Part shown: positions 42,481 through 54,700 of the stretch, piece after piece | How positions within the stretch are numbered: the first letter of the stretch is position 1 | Layout: every line of letters begins with the position of its first letter | Source of the DNA: Meconema thalassinum | Taxonomy: Eukaryota; Arthropoda; Insecta; Orthoptera; Tettigoniidae | Assembly: GCA_946902985.2 (NCBI GenBank) | Contig: OX336388.2 | Coordinates: 127,908,346 to 127,972,345, forward strand | Direction of reading: 5' to 3' | Length of the DNA: 64,000 bases | Notes under the pieces: model-generated | The model's input: only the letters and a program-made list of their open reading frames with translations | The model's database searches: none | Told to the model about the DNA's origin: nothing | Position numbers and translations under genes: made by a program

Positions 42481-42716
42481 TTGTAACCGAAACTTTAGTA
42501 GGTTACAGAGCTTGCTTTTAGTTTCTTTCTGTTGGTGGTTGGTGGTATTAGGTAGATTTCATTAGAAAGCTAACTATTGCAATGGGTCCCATGTTTCGAC
42601 TTCCGAAAAATTTCGACATATCTTCGCGTTTCTCATCCCCCAGACCCCAAAACCACCGTCAGTTCAAAAGTTTATATATAATTTATGTATGTATATATAT
42701 ATATGTATTGTACCCG

Positions 42717-45700
42717 ATTTGGAGTATGACCACTAAGCTACGGTGCTGCGTGAACGGCCGGGGGCCGCAAATATTACGTCACGGTGGTTTGATCTTGCCC
42801 GGATGACCGGTGGAGGTCAGTGCACTTGTGTGATGATGTCACGGCCGGGAGTAAGGAGAGGTATGTGCGAGCTACCCCCACCCCTTACGGCGGGGAGGAT
42901 AGCGGGACCGCTTGGCAGGTGATCGCGAGACGAGCTTGCTCATTCTCATGTTTGATTCTGTTAGTGCGGACTGGTATCGCTGTGTGAGTTGCATTCTTAC
43001 GGTCGTAAGAGCGAGCTATTAGATGCAAGTTTGTCACTTGCAAATCGCAAGCAAACGGCAGTGTGAAAGTGATGGTTCATATTCGTAAGTATTGGGATCT
43101 GCACTGACATACAAAAGAAGTTGGAGCCACGTAAGTTGAAAAATCATATAAACATTACCAGCATAAAGCAGCAGTGATACAAAGTCTGAGGGCTGGATAT
43201 TTCTCATCCTGTGCTACAAGCTTACACACTATTCAATGGAAATCAGTTGGGACATCTTTGCGACAGAACATTGCACATTTAATCAAAGCCGTGATGGCAA
43301 GTGAACATGGCTTTAGGCATCAATGGAACTCTGTAATAGTTCACATAGTTCATTGAACATTGCTTCACGCCGGACTTCTGGAACAGTCTTTGCCAATTAC
43401 ACTGAACACAATCTCACGTCTGAACATTCTAGATCGAATTGGAACTGTGGCGGCGTGTTACTCTAAAATAATGGGGCAACATATTAATGAAGTAAATGTC
43501 TTCGAGAGGAAGGAGAGACATACAGTGTTGAATATTTCTAATTACACCATGGCACATTAAAACACGCAGAAGGCGTGATGGAGGGATCGAACTTTGATCC
43601 AGGAGGCGTCGCGACGATCTTCGCAAGCAGACGCCTGCCGCCAACACGACATCAGGGAACACTTATCAGGGATCTTTACACTCTATTAAATTTGCATAAG
43701 AGGTTTGTCTCTGCCTAACGAAAATGCCAGGAGGTAAAAATGTGTCGCCAGCCCACATGAATTGAATCTTCCCATAATGAGTTGCACTCCAGAGCACATG
43801 ATCATATTTAGGCTTTGCATAATTCCACGGTATGGCAAGAGCATTATCTGATTGTACACATCGGAGTCTAATGAATTTTGTTGGGATTAATGATGATAAT
43901 GATTGTTGTTTTTTTACGATTGTTATTATTATTATTATTTTCTCTTGCATAATTGCGATGGCAATTATTTCAATGTTTTTTTCTTCTGCGTTTCTTTCAT
44001 GATGCATTCTTTTTCGATTTATGGTTTTATCCAAGGATTTTAAGATAGTGTGCATCAGATACACAATTTTTTTTTTTTTGGTCCACATTTTCTTTGGGGA
44101 TTTGATGAGCCTTAGGATGACTTTGCCGTCTGTGCGATGTTTTTTTTTTGAACTCCAGATCTTTTCTAGGACGATCTTTAGGGGTCTCATTTGAGGACTT
44201 TGTGAGTTTTGCCTTGAGCCGTTCACATTTCGATTGAATTATTAGTATTTTGGATGCATATGTGCTCAGATCCGACTGTTCGATTTATGCATTCTGGTTG
44301 CCACATTTTGAGTGTGAAGATAGCCAATATTAAATATTATATTTGCCACTTGGATATTATATGTGTGATAGGAATTATTGAAGTTATGTACAGAAATGCT
44401 CAGATGATGATCTGATTTCTGGTTTTGAATGATAGTTTGATGGGACATGATCTTTTGTGACATGTTGCTCGAGTTATTTAGAGGGCTATTGCCTTAGTGC
44501 AACGATTTGTTGGCAAATGATATGACATGTTTTATCATGAATTATTATAATCCTATCATGATGTTTAAATGTTTTGATCCAATTATTTGGTCTCTCTTAG
44601 AGAATTTATGGCTCATTTTGACAACGGCTCATTGCTTTGGTGAGGCAAAATTTAATCTTTCTTTCTCTGTCCTCTTTACTAATTATTTTGATCAGCAATT
44701 GCCTGAGCAATTTAACGAAATCATCGAGTATGGTTGCACTGATACTTCAATGGTCATTTGATGGAGTTGGATTCTGGATTATTCTTGAATCTAGTTGTGG
44801 ATTCGAGACCACGAGACCATGTAAGGATTATTATAATAATTGCGGGCATTAGGGATGATTATTGAATTGACAGAAGATTATCGAATTTTGAACAAGATTA
44901 AGTTTTGGATTCACTAAAAGATTTTGAATTGAGCATGAGATATTGAATTAAGGATTTCGATTTGATTTATTTTTGAACTCATCCGGATAATCAGTGGACT
45001 GATGTGGACAATTTTTGATTTTAGGAACTGAATTAGAGGAGTTCATATTATATTATTGTCAGTTATAATTGTAAATAAGTTTGGACAATTGGATAGACTG
45101 TTTTGTGTGCAATTACGGTAGTACAATGCCGATATCTATTCATTAGCAAGCAGTTTCACATCACAGGGCGCATTAGCTTGATTATTTGATGGTGTATTTT
45201 TTTTCTTTCATATAATTGAAGTTAGGTCGCTCAGGGATGAGTGTTAATAATTTTTCGTGTCGTGTGCGCCGAAAAATCCCTGCAGCGACAGAAGAGACTT
45301 TTAGTTGGCTTTCGTTTCAGTCCTGTGATGTAATTTTTTTTTATTGATCCGATTTGGCAAGATTCAGAAAGACATTACACCATATCTTAGGGATTCTCTA
45401 GCCGTCGAGATCATAGGTAGGGTGTGGAATTTTAATGCAAGCTGAATCCATGAATAAATAAGGATCATTTTCCTTTACCTTCTTAAATTTCTTTTATCTG
45501 TGTCATTTCTATTTTCCTTCTTTTAACTCTGGCCTCTCCAGGAATGTGTTCTTGCGAACTCTAGTTTGATGGCGCCCTCTTTCCCATCCCGTAACGACCC
45601 GGAGATACTCTGTCTCGTGCCACCCGAGCCGTTTTTCTTATATTATCAAACTAGAATTCAGGCACATTCTTTTTTTCCTGCTTTTTTTTATTGCACTCCC

Positions 45701-45774
45701 CTGTTCTTTCTCGGAAATTGTGGGGTGTAATTTTTGGCCGGGTCATCGCACATATTTCCGGGACGGGCAGAGTA
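42717..45774. mobile_element. Unidentified 3.06-kb insertion in copy A
   Basis: Its borders are defined by comparison with the uninterrupted copy B at 47200-47240, both inside a TATATATGTAT run, so target duplication cannot be read. It starts with a GC-rich segment (GAACGGCCGGGGGCCGC), has a T-rich, ORF-poor middle (a minus-strand frame 43666-44226 is low complexity and unconvincing) and ends near TTTCCGGGACGGGCAGAG. A short inverted pair CTCTAGTTTGAT/ATCAAACTAGAA lies at 45557-45655. No LTRs, TIRs or catalytic motifs were found. Confidence 0.5.
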
Positions 45775-46385
45775 TATATGTATATATGTATATCAGTTTT
45801 TTGTGGACACGATAACTGCCGTAATTTTTCACCTATCACATTTAATTTTTTACCGAATATGTATACCTATAACATCTCGGTCGAGTTCGTTACTGGGCTA
45901 AATCGGTCTAAGGGGGTGAAAATGGGGGGCTTTTTTTTTCGAAAAAGTGAAATATTGCTATAACTCTCTTAATATGTGAAATATCGAATCCGTTCAACGT
46001 TCATACTATGTGTCGGATAAAGCCCAAAAATTTATGTTTGAAGAGTTTTTTTTATAGCACCAACCATTGACCAAAGGGGTGGGAAAAAGTGGGTATTTCG
46101 GGAAACATTAATCATATCTCTCTTAATAGGCACAATATCAAAACCGTACAAAATGGACAATATTCCCCTAATAATTACCTAAAACTTTTGTCTGAAAGAA
46201 TTTTTGATATGACCCACCATTACGCCAAGGGATGAGAAAAATGATTTCGGAATTATAAGAAAATGCCAAGAGCTATCAGAGGTTGCCATGGCAACACTAA
46301 TTAATTGATGAGGGATGAGCCATCAGACGTTGCCATGACAATGCACTTGCACGAGATCAGATTCAGTATTTCCATCTGACTAAGT

Positions 46386-47085
46386 GTGAAGCGGCTTCGG
46401 TGACGTAACTCGTAGCATACTGAACTTCTATGCCCAAGGTCGCGGGTTCAAAGCCGGCCGAAGTCGTCGGATTTTCTAAGAGCGCTAAAATCCCTCAGTA
46501 TGCTTTCCTTTGGAGGGGAAGTTCCAACGTTCGTTGCGAGTTGCTGGTTGGGGTGGCATCTAGTAGCCAAGTTCACAGCTAGGTGTCGTTGGCGGTAGTT
46601 TTTTTGTCGTGTAGCCTCCTGAGAGGCCGAGTGCAGGTCTTTCTAGTCGACGCCCGTGGGCGACCTGAAGATGAATGAAACTGGGCAAGGATGTGGAAGG
46701 AAGCGGCCGTGGCCTGTCAGAAGGTACTGTCCCAGCATTTGCCTGGTGTTGAAAATGGAAAACCACGGAAAACCATTTCAAGGACAGCCGATGGTGGGGC
46801 TCGAACCCACGCGTCTACCGAGTCAGCAGAGAGCTTGGCCCCTTGACTTAACGCAGCGCTTTAGCCCGCGTAGCCACTACTGTCGGTGTTGGCGGTAGTA
46901 CCTGGTAGCAACATTAGGAACTACTGCTTGAAATTGACCGTCTGCAGTCCTTACCTGAATTAAGACTAATACAGCCATTAGAATTCACACCGTTTATCAG
47001 ACAGATTCTACACTCACCCAAAGTACACGGGGTTAGATGACCGCGTTGTCGCAGCCCCTAAACTGAGGAACCAACCAGAGGTAGA
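46386..47085 (+). mobile_element. tRNA-derived SINE, family S2, with tail (copy A)
   Basis: GCGGCTTCGGTGACGTAAC (A box), GCGGGTTCAAAGCC (B box), then the S2 body. Interrupted by the S3 SINE at 46599. Confidence 0.65.
46599..46887 (-). mobile_element. SINE family S3 nested in SINE S2
   Basis: Flanked by an 11-bp duplication GTTGGCGGTAG at 46588-46598 and 46888-46898. Minus strand shows GTGGGTTCGAGCCCC (B box) and the S3 body (GGCCACGGCCGCTTCCTTCC). Absent from copy B at 50960. Confidence 0.88.
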
Positions 47086-48009
47086 TTTCTTTAGAAAGCT
47101 AACTATTGCATTGGGTACCATGTATCGACTTCCGGAAAATTTCGACATATCTTCGCGTTTCACATCCCCCAGACCCCAAAACCACCGTCAGTTCAAAAGT
47201 TTATATATAATTTATGTATATATATATGTATATCAGTTTCTTGTGGACACGATAACTACCGCAATTTTGCACCAATCACTTTGAATTTTTTACCGAATAT
47301 GTATACCTATAAAATCTCAGTCGAGTTCGTTACTGGGCTAAATCGGTCGAAGGGCGTGAAAATGGGGGTCTTTTTTTTTCTTCAAAAAAGTGAAATATTG
47401 CTATAACTCACTTAATAAGTGAAATATCGAATCCGTTCAACGTTCATACCATGTGTCGGATAAAGCCCACAAATTTATGTTTGAAGAGTTTTTTATAGCA
47501 CCAACCATTGACCAAAGGGGTGGGAAAAAGTGGGTTTTTCGGGAAACATTAATCATATCTCTCTTAATAGGCACAATATCAAAACAGTACAAAATGGACA
47601 ATATTCCCCTAATAATTACCTAAATCTTTTGTCTGAAAGAATTTTTATATGACCCACCATTATGCCAAGGGATGAGAAAAATGATTTCGGAATTATAAGA
47701 AAATGCCAAGAGCTATCAGAGGTTGCCATGGCAACACTACTAAATTGATGAGGGATGAGCCATCAGACGTTGCCATGACAACGCACTTGCTCGAGATCAG
47801 ATTCAGATTTCCATCCGACTAAGGGCCGTATTCACCAACGCCAGTAATTTGATTATCTTGGTTTATAGCTGCCAGAATCTCAGATAATAGCTATATCGTT
47901 ATTCACCACCACAATTATCTCGGTTAATAGGGATTATCCTGGTTAATCACTTTACTGGAGGAAGGTTGACCGGTAAAATGCCAAAAACTAAGATAATCAA
48001 CAGAACAAA

Positions 48010-49309
48010 ATGGCGCACAGACGAATGGAATACTTAATAAATGCTAGAGAAAACGATAGTGACGAAGAATATCAGCAAGAATATACAGGGAAACGGCCTA
48101 GGTGGATTAAAGAACGTTCCTCATATTTTGAGGATTACGATAATGTTGATTTTATCACACGTTTTAGGTTATTTAAATCTTCTACGTTGTCAGTATTGTC
48201 CATCATAGAACCTAACCTTGAGTTTGCAACGGACAGATAAGATGAATACTATAACTCCAATAGTGAGTGCGGTATATAGAAAGCATTCACTGTAAATTTA
48301 ACAACTTAATAGTTATATTTGTGGTCTTTCAGGAACCATTCTGTGTCGCCAATAAATCAATTGCTGCTTGCATTAAAGTTGTATGCTACTAAATTTGTGG
48401 TCTTTCAGGAACCATTCTGTGTCGCCAATAAATCAATTGCTGCTTGCATTAAAGTTGTATGCTACTGGTAGTAATCAGCTGAGCGTAACGGATTTTGCAG
48501 GGGTGAGTCAACCAACAGCTTGCCGAATCGTGCATCGTGTGAGTGCTGCCATAGCCGCTTTACGACCTCGCTACATCAGTCTTCAGCAAACACCTGAGGC
48601 TATAAAGCAAACACAGATGGGTTTTTATAACATTGCCAGATTTCCAAAAGCAGTAGGGGCAATGGACTGTACCCATATTCGAATACGTTCTCCTGGAGGT
48701 AATCATGCCGAATTATTCCGAAACAGAAAGGGTTATTTTTCGCTGAATGTGCAAGCAATATGTAATTGTAATATGGAATTTACTAACCTCGTGGCTAGAT
48801 GGCCTGGAAGTAGGCCTAGTCATGATAGTACGATTTTCAACAACTGTGTACAACGAGCCAGGTTCGAACAAGGTGTGTACGGGGATTCAGTATTATTAGT
48901 AGATGCTGGCTACCCTTGTAGATCGTACCTAATGCCTCCTCTGGATGCGGTTCGCACACCCGAAGAGAATCTTAATAACGAGTCACAAATAAGAACTAGA
49001 AATGTGATAGAGCGAGTGTTTGGCATATGGAAGTGAAGATTCCCGGTTCTTGCTTTAGGTATGAATTTAGCGTTAGAGCACACGTTTCCAGTGATAACTG
49101 CTACAGCCGTTCTACATAACATTGTGCGACAAGCAGGAGAAGAGCTACCTCAGGACGATCCACAGCTAGAACTACCAGTACCATGGGCTGAACTTTTAAG
49201 GGACGGTCAAACGGATGGACAGGCTGATCGATATAATGTGGCTCGTCGGGACAATTTGGGGAGAAGAACACTAATTGATACGTACTACAGAAGTATTTTA
49301 TTGGGAATG
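48010..49309 (+). pseudogene. Harbinger transposase (HARBI1-like), two exons, inactivated
   Basis: N-terminal exon 48010 to about 48236 (MAHRRMEYLINAREN...LEFATD), an intron, then SPINQLLLALKLYATGS. DDE_Tnp_4 motifs: GAMDCTHIRIRSPGG (first D), WPGSRPSHDSTIF (second D), RNVIERVFGIWK (E). Defects: a TGA at 49034-49036 after GIWK, with the frame continuing (HTFPVITATAVLHNIVRQAG) to 49309; the donor reads ACAG/ATAAG where GT is expected; and the acceptor region is duplicated with a 76-bp period (48318 and 48394). It would cut and join element ends if intact. Confidence 0.85.
48318..48466 (+). repeat. 76-bp tandem duplication of the transposase intron acceptor
   Basis: TTTGTGGTCTTTCAGGAACC begins at 48318 and again at 48394; the copies are identical through GTTGTATGCTACT. 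It duplicates the acceptor AG and the first coding bases of exon 2. Confidence 0.92.
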
Positions 49310-49342
49310 TAACACTTGTATAATGAGAAGGTAACTATTGAA

Positions 49343-50275
49343 TTACAAAGATTTTAATTGTTTTTCCATTATTTGAGTTTTTAATTGGTCTTGCTTAAGA
49401 AGCTCCTTCTCTCTTTCAAGCCTTATTTCATCTGCCGCCAGCTTTATTTTCTCCTGCTCCATTCGAAGGAAGTGTAGCTCCTTTTTCCATAAATGTTCCT
49501 GTGTTGTTTCTTCAGTACTCTTCATTATTGCCTCAGCCTTCAACCTATGAATTTTTGCCAAAGGCTCTCCTGACTTGCTTACCATTGGTCTTCGGCGCGC
49601 AGTCCAACTTGAAGAGGTCAGGTTTGAAGCTAATGGAGTTCTAACTGACTCTGAGGAGTGATCAGGCTTATCAACTTCATTGACCTACTCGACTTGGACG
49701 CTGGTAACACTCTTGTTGTTTTTATTGGGCTGTAGTGTTGGATGTATCGGAGACTTGAGCATATTTGATGTGTACTTGCTCCAAGTCACCTCAAAATTGG
49801 TAGTTGTAGGCCTAGATCCCTCCGCTAATACTACAGCATCATCACTGTCAATAACTGGTGTCTTCAATAGTTGTGATAACTCACTGTCGTTGTCGTAAGG
49901 GTTTCTCAGTCCTTCTACGGAAGGTTTAATAAGTTCAATAGCTCTTTCTAGAATAGGATCTTTTCTGATGTTACTAGAGCCTCCACCTGTCTTCAGCACT
50001 TCAATCTTGCCCTCCGAGGATGCTTTCCTGGCAGCTTTCTTGATGTTATCCTAAACTGTTCTTAAATTTACTGCATCTCGAGCAGGCCCGTGCCCGTGTG
50101 TATTGAATTCTGTAGCCATTTTTTCCCATCGCTCGTTTTTAATTAATGTTGTAACACCGTCTGTTTTCTTATTCTCTATGATGCTGATATTATCAGCCAC
50201 TAAATCTATCCGTAATTGCTTCTCTTGAGGTGTCATAATAGGCCTCTTCCTACGTTTCAATTCAAAACTTGACAT
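49343..50275 (-). pseudogene. Harbinger Myb/SANT-like DNA-binding protein, two nonsense codons
   Basis: One 311-codon minus-strand frame. The N-terminus (MTPQEKQLRIDLV, NERWEKMATEFN) is a NAIF1-like Myb/SANT domain, which in Harbinger systems binds the element and brings transposase to the nucleus. The C-terminus is a charged coiled-coil (HLWKKELHFLRMEQEKIKLA). A TAG replaces a codon, probably Trp, just after NLRTV (about 50048), and a second TAG follows SVTSVQVE (about 49686). Otherwise in frame throughout. Confidence 0.75.
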
Positions 50276-50575
50276 TATTTACGAATATATACTGCACTAG
50301 GTCTCACACCTAACCTATAAAGCTACAGAACAGAACATTGTTTTGACAATAAACATATGATTTGCGTGGCGCTATTCAACTGTTTCCAGTGCTTCTATAT
50401 TAAAATTTCAGCGATGCAGTACACATTGAAACGAAAACCGAGATTTGGAAAACCAAGATAATAAAGGCAATGGTGAATACCGATGTTTATGTTATCTGAG
50501 ATAATAGTATTAACCGAGTTTTCGAAATCTTAGATAATGGAAGAGTTTACCGGCGATGGTGAATACGGCCCTAAG

Positions 50576-51113
50576 TGTGAAGCGGCTTCGGTCACGTAAC
50601 TGGTAGCATGCTGAATTTCTATGGAAACCTGGCGCAGTCAGCTGGCATTTGAGGGTGCGCAAATGCGAGGGAGCCGTGTCAGTACATTTACTGGCACGTT
50701 AAAGATCCCCTTCGGGGCAAAATTCCGGCACCCCGGCGTCTCTAAAAGCCAGGGTAGTTAAAAGGGACGTAAAACCAATAACATTATACACGAATTTCTA
50801 TGCCCAAGGTCGCGAGTTCAAAGCCGACCGAAATCGTCGGATATTCTAGGAGCGTTAAAAATCCTTCAGTATGTTTTCCTTTGGAGGGGAAGTTCCAACG
50901 TTCGTTGCGAGTTGCTGGTTGGGGTGGCATCTAGTAGCCAAGTTCACAGCTAGGTGTCGTTGACGGTAGTACCTGGTAGCAACATTAGGAACTACAGCTT
51001 GAAATTGACCGTCTGCAGTCCTTTCCTGAATTACAGACTAATACAGCCATCCCAAAGTACACGGGGTTACATGACCACGTTGTCGCAGCCCCTAAACTGA
51101 GGAACCAACCAAA
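50576..51113 (+). mobile_element. tRNA-derived SINE, family S2, with tail (copy B)
   Basis: Same as the copy at 46386; split by the S1 SINE. Confidence 0.65.
50624..50791 (+). mobile_element. SINE family S1 nested in SINE S2
   Basis: Flanked by the 11-bp duplication GAATTTCTATG (50613-50623, 50792-50802). 5'-truncated (no A or B box), body matching 6672-6899 and ending ACCAATAACATTATA. Confidence 0.9.
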
Positions 51114-51971
51114 ATATCTGCGGGAGATATAATTTTGCGAGAAGAAGTAACAGACCGTTACATAGTTACACATCAGTGTCGAAACTTTGCATAAGGACAG
51201 TGTGACCACAAGTATAAAAATGGACTCCAAATGACAAGAAGATTACCGTCATCATAAGACAATAAAATGTTTAAAATATGCATAAAATGACGAAAAACAA
51301 AGTTAATTAATCTCCAATTATAAAATACTTTCTCGCAATAAATGAGGTCTGATGCTTCTTCGAAAACCTGCATATTCTGCCTATTTTCGCCTATCCCCAA
51401 GTTTGTCCGGTGAAATCTACATCCGCCTTCCGGCGTGCCGAGAGGACTTTTTAATTTTTGTTTTGAGGTTACTAACCATGGCCACCTATTGCTGGGGCAC
51501 CATGGAGAGTCCCTGCTTTGATTGATAGAGATTCTTTGTGGGTCCAGCAGTGGGTGGCAGGTGGCTTTGATCTAAGGGCAAAGTAACCATGGGATGTGTT
51601 ATTGGAGATTGATAGTTTATGCCATGCGGAATGGAGGTGATCTATGAAAAAAATGGCATGTTTTTGAAGGTCTGGCAATTGGTTTTGGGAGAAAAGAATG
51701 ATAGTTGTGGTGGACACTTTACAAGAAATGCAGGTAATGGAAAACCTGCTTATATGTTGACAAACAGGTATTGTTAGTTTTGACTGCCAGAGATCAACCT
51801 GAAAAGAAGAATTATTAATAATAAATAGTGTATTTTTATAAAGTCGGTATACTGTCTTTGTGATTCATTTACCCGGAGGTGGCTGGCTCGGATTATCATA
51901 TTTATTACAATGACGCACCAACGTGTGGCTAGATGAAGGAAGTACCAATATCGATAACAACGTAAAATACC

Positions 51972-52011
<40 letters not shown>

Positions 52012-52156
52012 TTATTAAAATAATAATTATGATAATATCCAGGTGGTCTAAGTCAACCAACAACAACATTCCCCACCGTTGGGCGATCATCTTATTGTAT
52101 GCTCGAAGGTGGCTCCAATACATGGAGGAAAGAACGGAATCACACGTAAACCAAAC
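51114..52156. other. Unassigned sequence with an ATT microsatellite
   Basis: No gene recognised. TGTCCGGTGAAATCTACATC (51403) resembles 62925, a further hint of the R1 family. An (ATT)n run lies at 51972-52010. Confidence 0.4.
51972..52010. repeat. (ATT)n microsatellite
   Basis: About 13 uninterrupted ATT/TTA units. Confidence 0.95.
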
Positions 52157-53001
52157 ACCATTACCAGGGCCGCCGAGAGGGAGGGGCAAGGGGGGCAAAT
52201 GAATAGGGTCCTGTAAGCAATGAGGGACCGTTAGTTTCAGTTTACTGTATTATGTTGTCTAGAACTCACCAGGGCCGGATTTAAGAGTATGCCGCCTATA
52301 GGCTAAAGTCCATCTGCCACCCCCTCTATAGCTCATATTTGCTTAATACATTTGTTTTATACAACAAAAGGATAGATTTCATTGGCGTTTTCATCTTTCT
52401 TAAACATAAAGTTCATTTAGTTTAGATAAAAATACAATTTTAATAGCTTACATAATAAATGTTATACTGAAATTAGTTATCTACTTGTCTTGTTTTACTT
52501 ACTTCTTTTAAGATTCGTTAAAAAATGAAATGGGTTTCGAACTTAATTAATCAGTTCGTTCTTGGAGATCAGTGATCACTATTTTACACATTTTTTTATA
52601 TTTTAATGCTAATTAATGACTATTTTTTGCGTGATTGAAGAACTGTGTTCAATTTGAATTAAGTTGTCCTACTCGGTGAAATGAAATTACACAAAATGTA
52701 GTTAATTACTGGTTTATTTGTTGGAAAATATACAATCTTCTCTAAAACAACTCACCCCACGTAATCTTGATCTTCAAATTTACATAGCTTTCTTGCAAGA
52801 TATCTTAGTGGCAAACTCGTTAATAATTTCCTCATATGAAAGGGTTTTTGTTGTATTTGCCTCAATGCAAAGTAATGAAAGTGAGTTTATCCGTATTGTT
52901 GTACCCCTAGGGTACGCCACCCTCATCCCCTAAATAAAATCCCCGACAAATCCAAATTTCAAGCAATTACTTTAGAAACCTACAAATACAATTACAAAAT
53001 T

Positions 53002-53975
53002 ATACAGAAACCAGACAGCAGTCATTCGAACTGAAGGACATGAGAGAGAAGCTGGTATTCAGAAAGGTGTAAGACAAGGCTGCAACTTATCACCCATACT
53101 TTTCAATATTTACATTGAACAAGCAATGAGGGAAATTGGAGAAAAATTTAAAGTGGGAGTGAAGATTCAAGGAGAAATAATTTCAACTCTGAGATTTGCT
53201 GATGACAGCGTCATCTTGGCCGACAAGCCTGAGGATTTAAATGAGTTTTTGACTGGTATGGACTCCGTCTTACGGAAAGAATTTATGATGAAAATTAATA
53301 AATGTAAAACAAAAATACTGGAATGCAGCCGAAATAAATCAGAAACCTCTATGGAGATTAAATTGGCAGGTGAAAAGCTGAAGGAAGTAGGATCTGTTAC
53401 TTAGGAAGCAGAATAACCAGTGATGGACGAAGCAAAGAGGATATAAAAAGTAGGTTGGCTCAGGCAAGGAAAGCATTTCTACAAAAAAGGAATCTGTTGA
53501 TATCGAATATAGATTTAGGTATTAGGAAGTCATTTTTGAAAGCCTTTGTCTGGAGCGTGGCGCTCTATGGAAGTGAAACTTGGACTATTGGTGCAGCAGA
53601 AAAGAGGAGAATTGAAGCATTTGAAATGTGGTGTTACAGGAGAATGATGAAGACCAGATGGGTAGATAGGGTTACAAACGAAGAGATATTAAGACGAGTG
53701 GGAGAGGAGAGATGTTTCTGGCGACTGCTAATGAAGAGAAGAGATAGGTTAGTAGGACACATACTAAGACACCCAGGAATAGCAAGCTTAGTTATGGAAG
53801 GAAGGGTCGAGGACAAGAACTGTAGGGGTAGACCAAGGTTAGAATATGTTAAACAGATTGCCTCGGATGTAGGGTGTGGTAGCTATGTAGAGATGAAACG
53901 ATTAGCTCAGGACAGGGAGGCATGGAAAGCTGCATCAAACCAGTCAAAAGACTGAAGACTCAATCATCATCAAGA
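53002..53975 (+). mobile_element. 5'-truncated copy of the intact LINE at 32031-35110
   Basis: Starts at the codons for CRNQTAVIR-like sequence and runs to the C-terminus (53955) and the TCATCATCAA tail. FADDSVILA keeps the catalytic DD. A 4-bp deletion near 53392 (GTAGGATCTGTTAC versus GTAGGAGACTTCTGTTAC in the full copy) breaks the frame between 53126-53404 and 53455-53955. Confidence 0.88.
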
Positions 53976-53979
53976 CTAA

Positions 53980-54700
53980 TAAGTTAGCACCTACATGAAC
54001 TCAAGTAGCTTCGTGTCCCAGGCAACGACCCTAGAAAGGACTACGACTTAGGAGGAATGTACGGATTCAGCAGACGTAGCACGAGAAGCCTATAAGAACT
54101 CCAGGAGGTCATGCCCTCGGGATCAGTCTGTCTAAGTGCTACCGACGTGACGAACCGCTGCTGTTAGCTGAAGGGTAAGTGACTCAAGCGATCACTACAC
54201 GCACACTCACACTACACTCCCATCCCCCTGTGCTTGGACTGTAATAATTATTAATTTCTATCATTTGAACTGCTATCTGCAAGCGTACCTCAAAATCGAG
54301 GTACACATTAAATTTAAAAGTAAGAGAAGCCACTGGTCTTATCCTTTATTTAATTAGCTGATAAGATCCTACCCTCTCAGCTTCCCCATTAGGTAGGATC
54401 TAGAATTAGGTTTACTGTTTAATTGCTTCGTGACGTCAGCCGAGCGCTACCGCACAGCGCTGACACAAGCAGGTTCCTCGTTAGCTCGCCTGCTCACGAC
54501 TTGCAGCAGACCGCGTGGTGCAGCTGTCGCGCACAGAGTAATAATTAAATTACCTTTTCAAACACCCCCTCACCCGGAACTACCCCGTCAAGCAGTACAA
54601 TGGGGAGTTCTCCTTGCTGATCGTACTGACGATCGCAATTCGCTAAATAATCCATACCTCTTACAGCAATTACTAAGCTCGCCCCCTAATCTACACTAAT
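53980..54700. other. Unassigned block inside the inner hAT-like element
   Basis: GC-balanced sequence with GTGACGTCAGCCGAGCGC near 54430 and a direct/inverted pair GATAAGATCCTACC/GGTAGGATCTAG (54360-54405). The 89-codon frame at 54430 has no recognisable domain. It could be part of an LTR or a promoter-like piece picked up by the transposon. Confidence 0.35.

Larger units (their letters stand above)
42548..47085. repeat. Composite repeat, tandem copy A (with later insertions)
   Basis: AT-rich repeat R1 (from GTAGATTTCATTAGAAAGC; 42548-42716 and 45775-46385) followed by SINE S2 and a common tail ending GAGGAACCAACC. The same order recurs directly after it from 47086. A 3.06-kb segment (42717-45774) and an S3 SINE (46599-46887) are inserted in this copy and absent from copy B. 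Confidence 0.78.
47823..50571. mobile_element. PIF/Harbinger DNA transposon
   Basis: 2,749 bp with inverted ends GGGCCGTATTCACCA and a 3-bp TAA target duplication (47820-47822 and 50572-50574), the Harbinger hallmark. Comparison with copy A shows a clean insertion (GACTAA|GTGTGAAG). It carries a DDE transposase on the plus strand and a Myb/SANT-like gene on the minus strand, convergent, both with nonsense codons. Confidence 0.92.
47086..51113. repeat. Composite repeat, tandem copy B (with later insertions)
   Basis: R1 at 47086-47822, S2 from 50576, tail to 51113 (GAGGAACCAACC). R1 here is uninterrupted and about 90% like copy A. Contains a Harbinger insertion (47823-50571) and an S1 SINE (50624-50791). 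Confidence 0.78.

Noticed and set aside
43666..44226. 186-codon minus-strand ORF in the unknown 3-kb insert
   Set aside because: Low-complexity Ile/Lys composition from ATT repeats; no motif.
48236..48395. AT-AC (U12-type) intron in the Harbinger transposase
   Set aside because: The donor ATAAGATG does not match the U12 consensus; a mutated GT donor is simpler.
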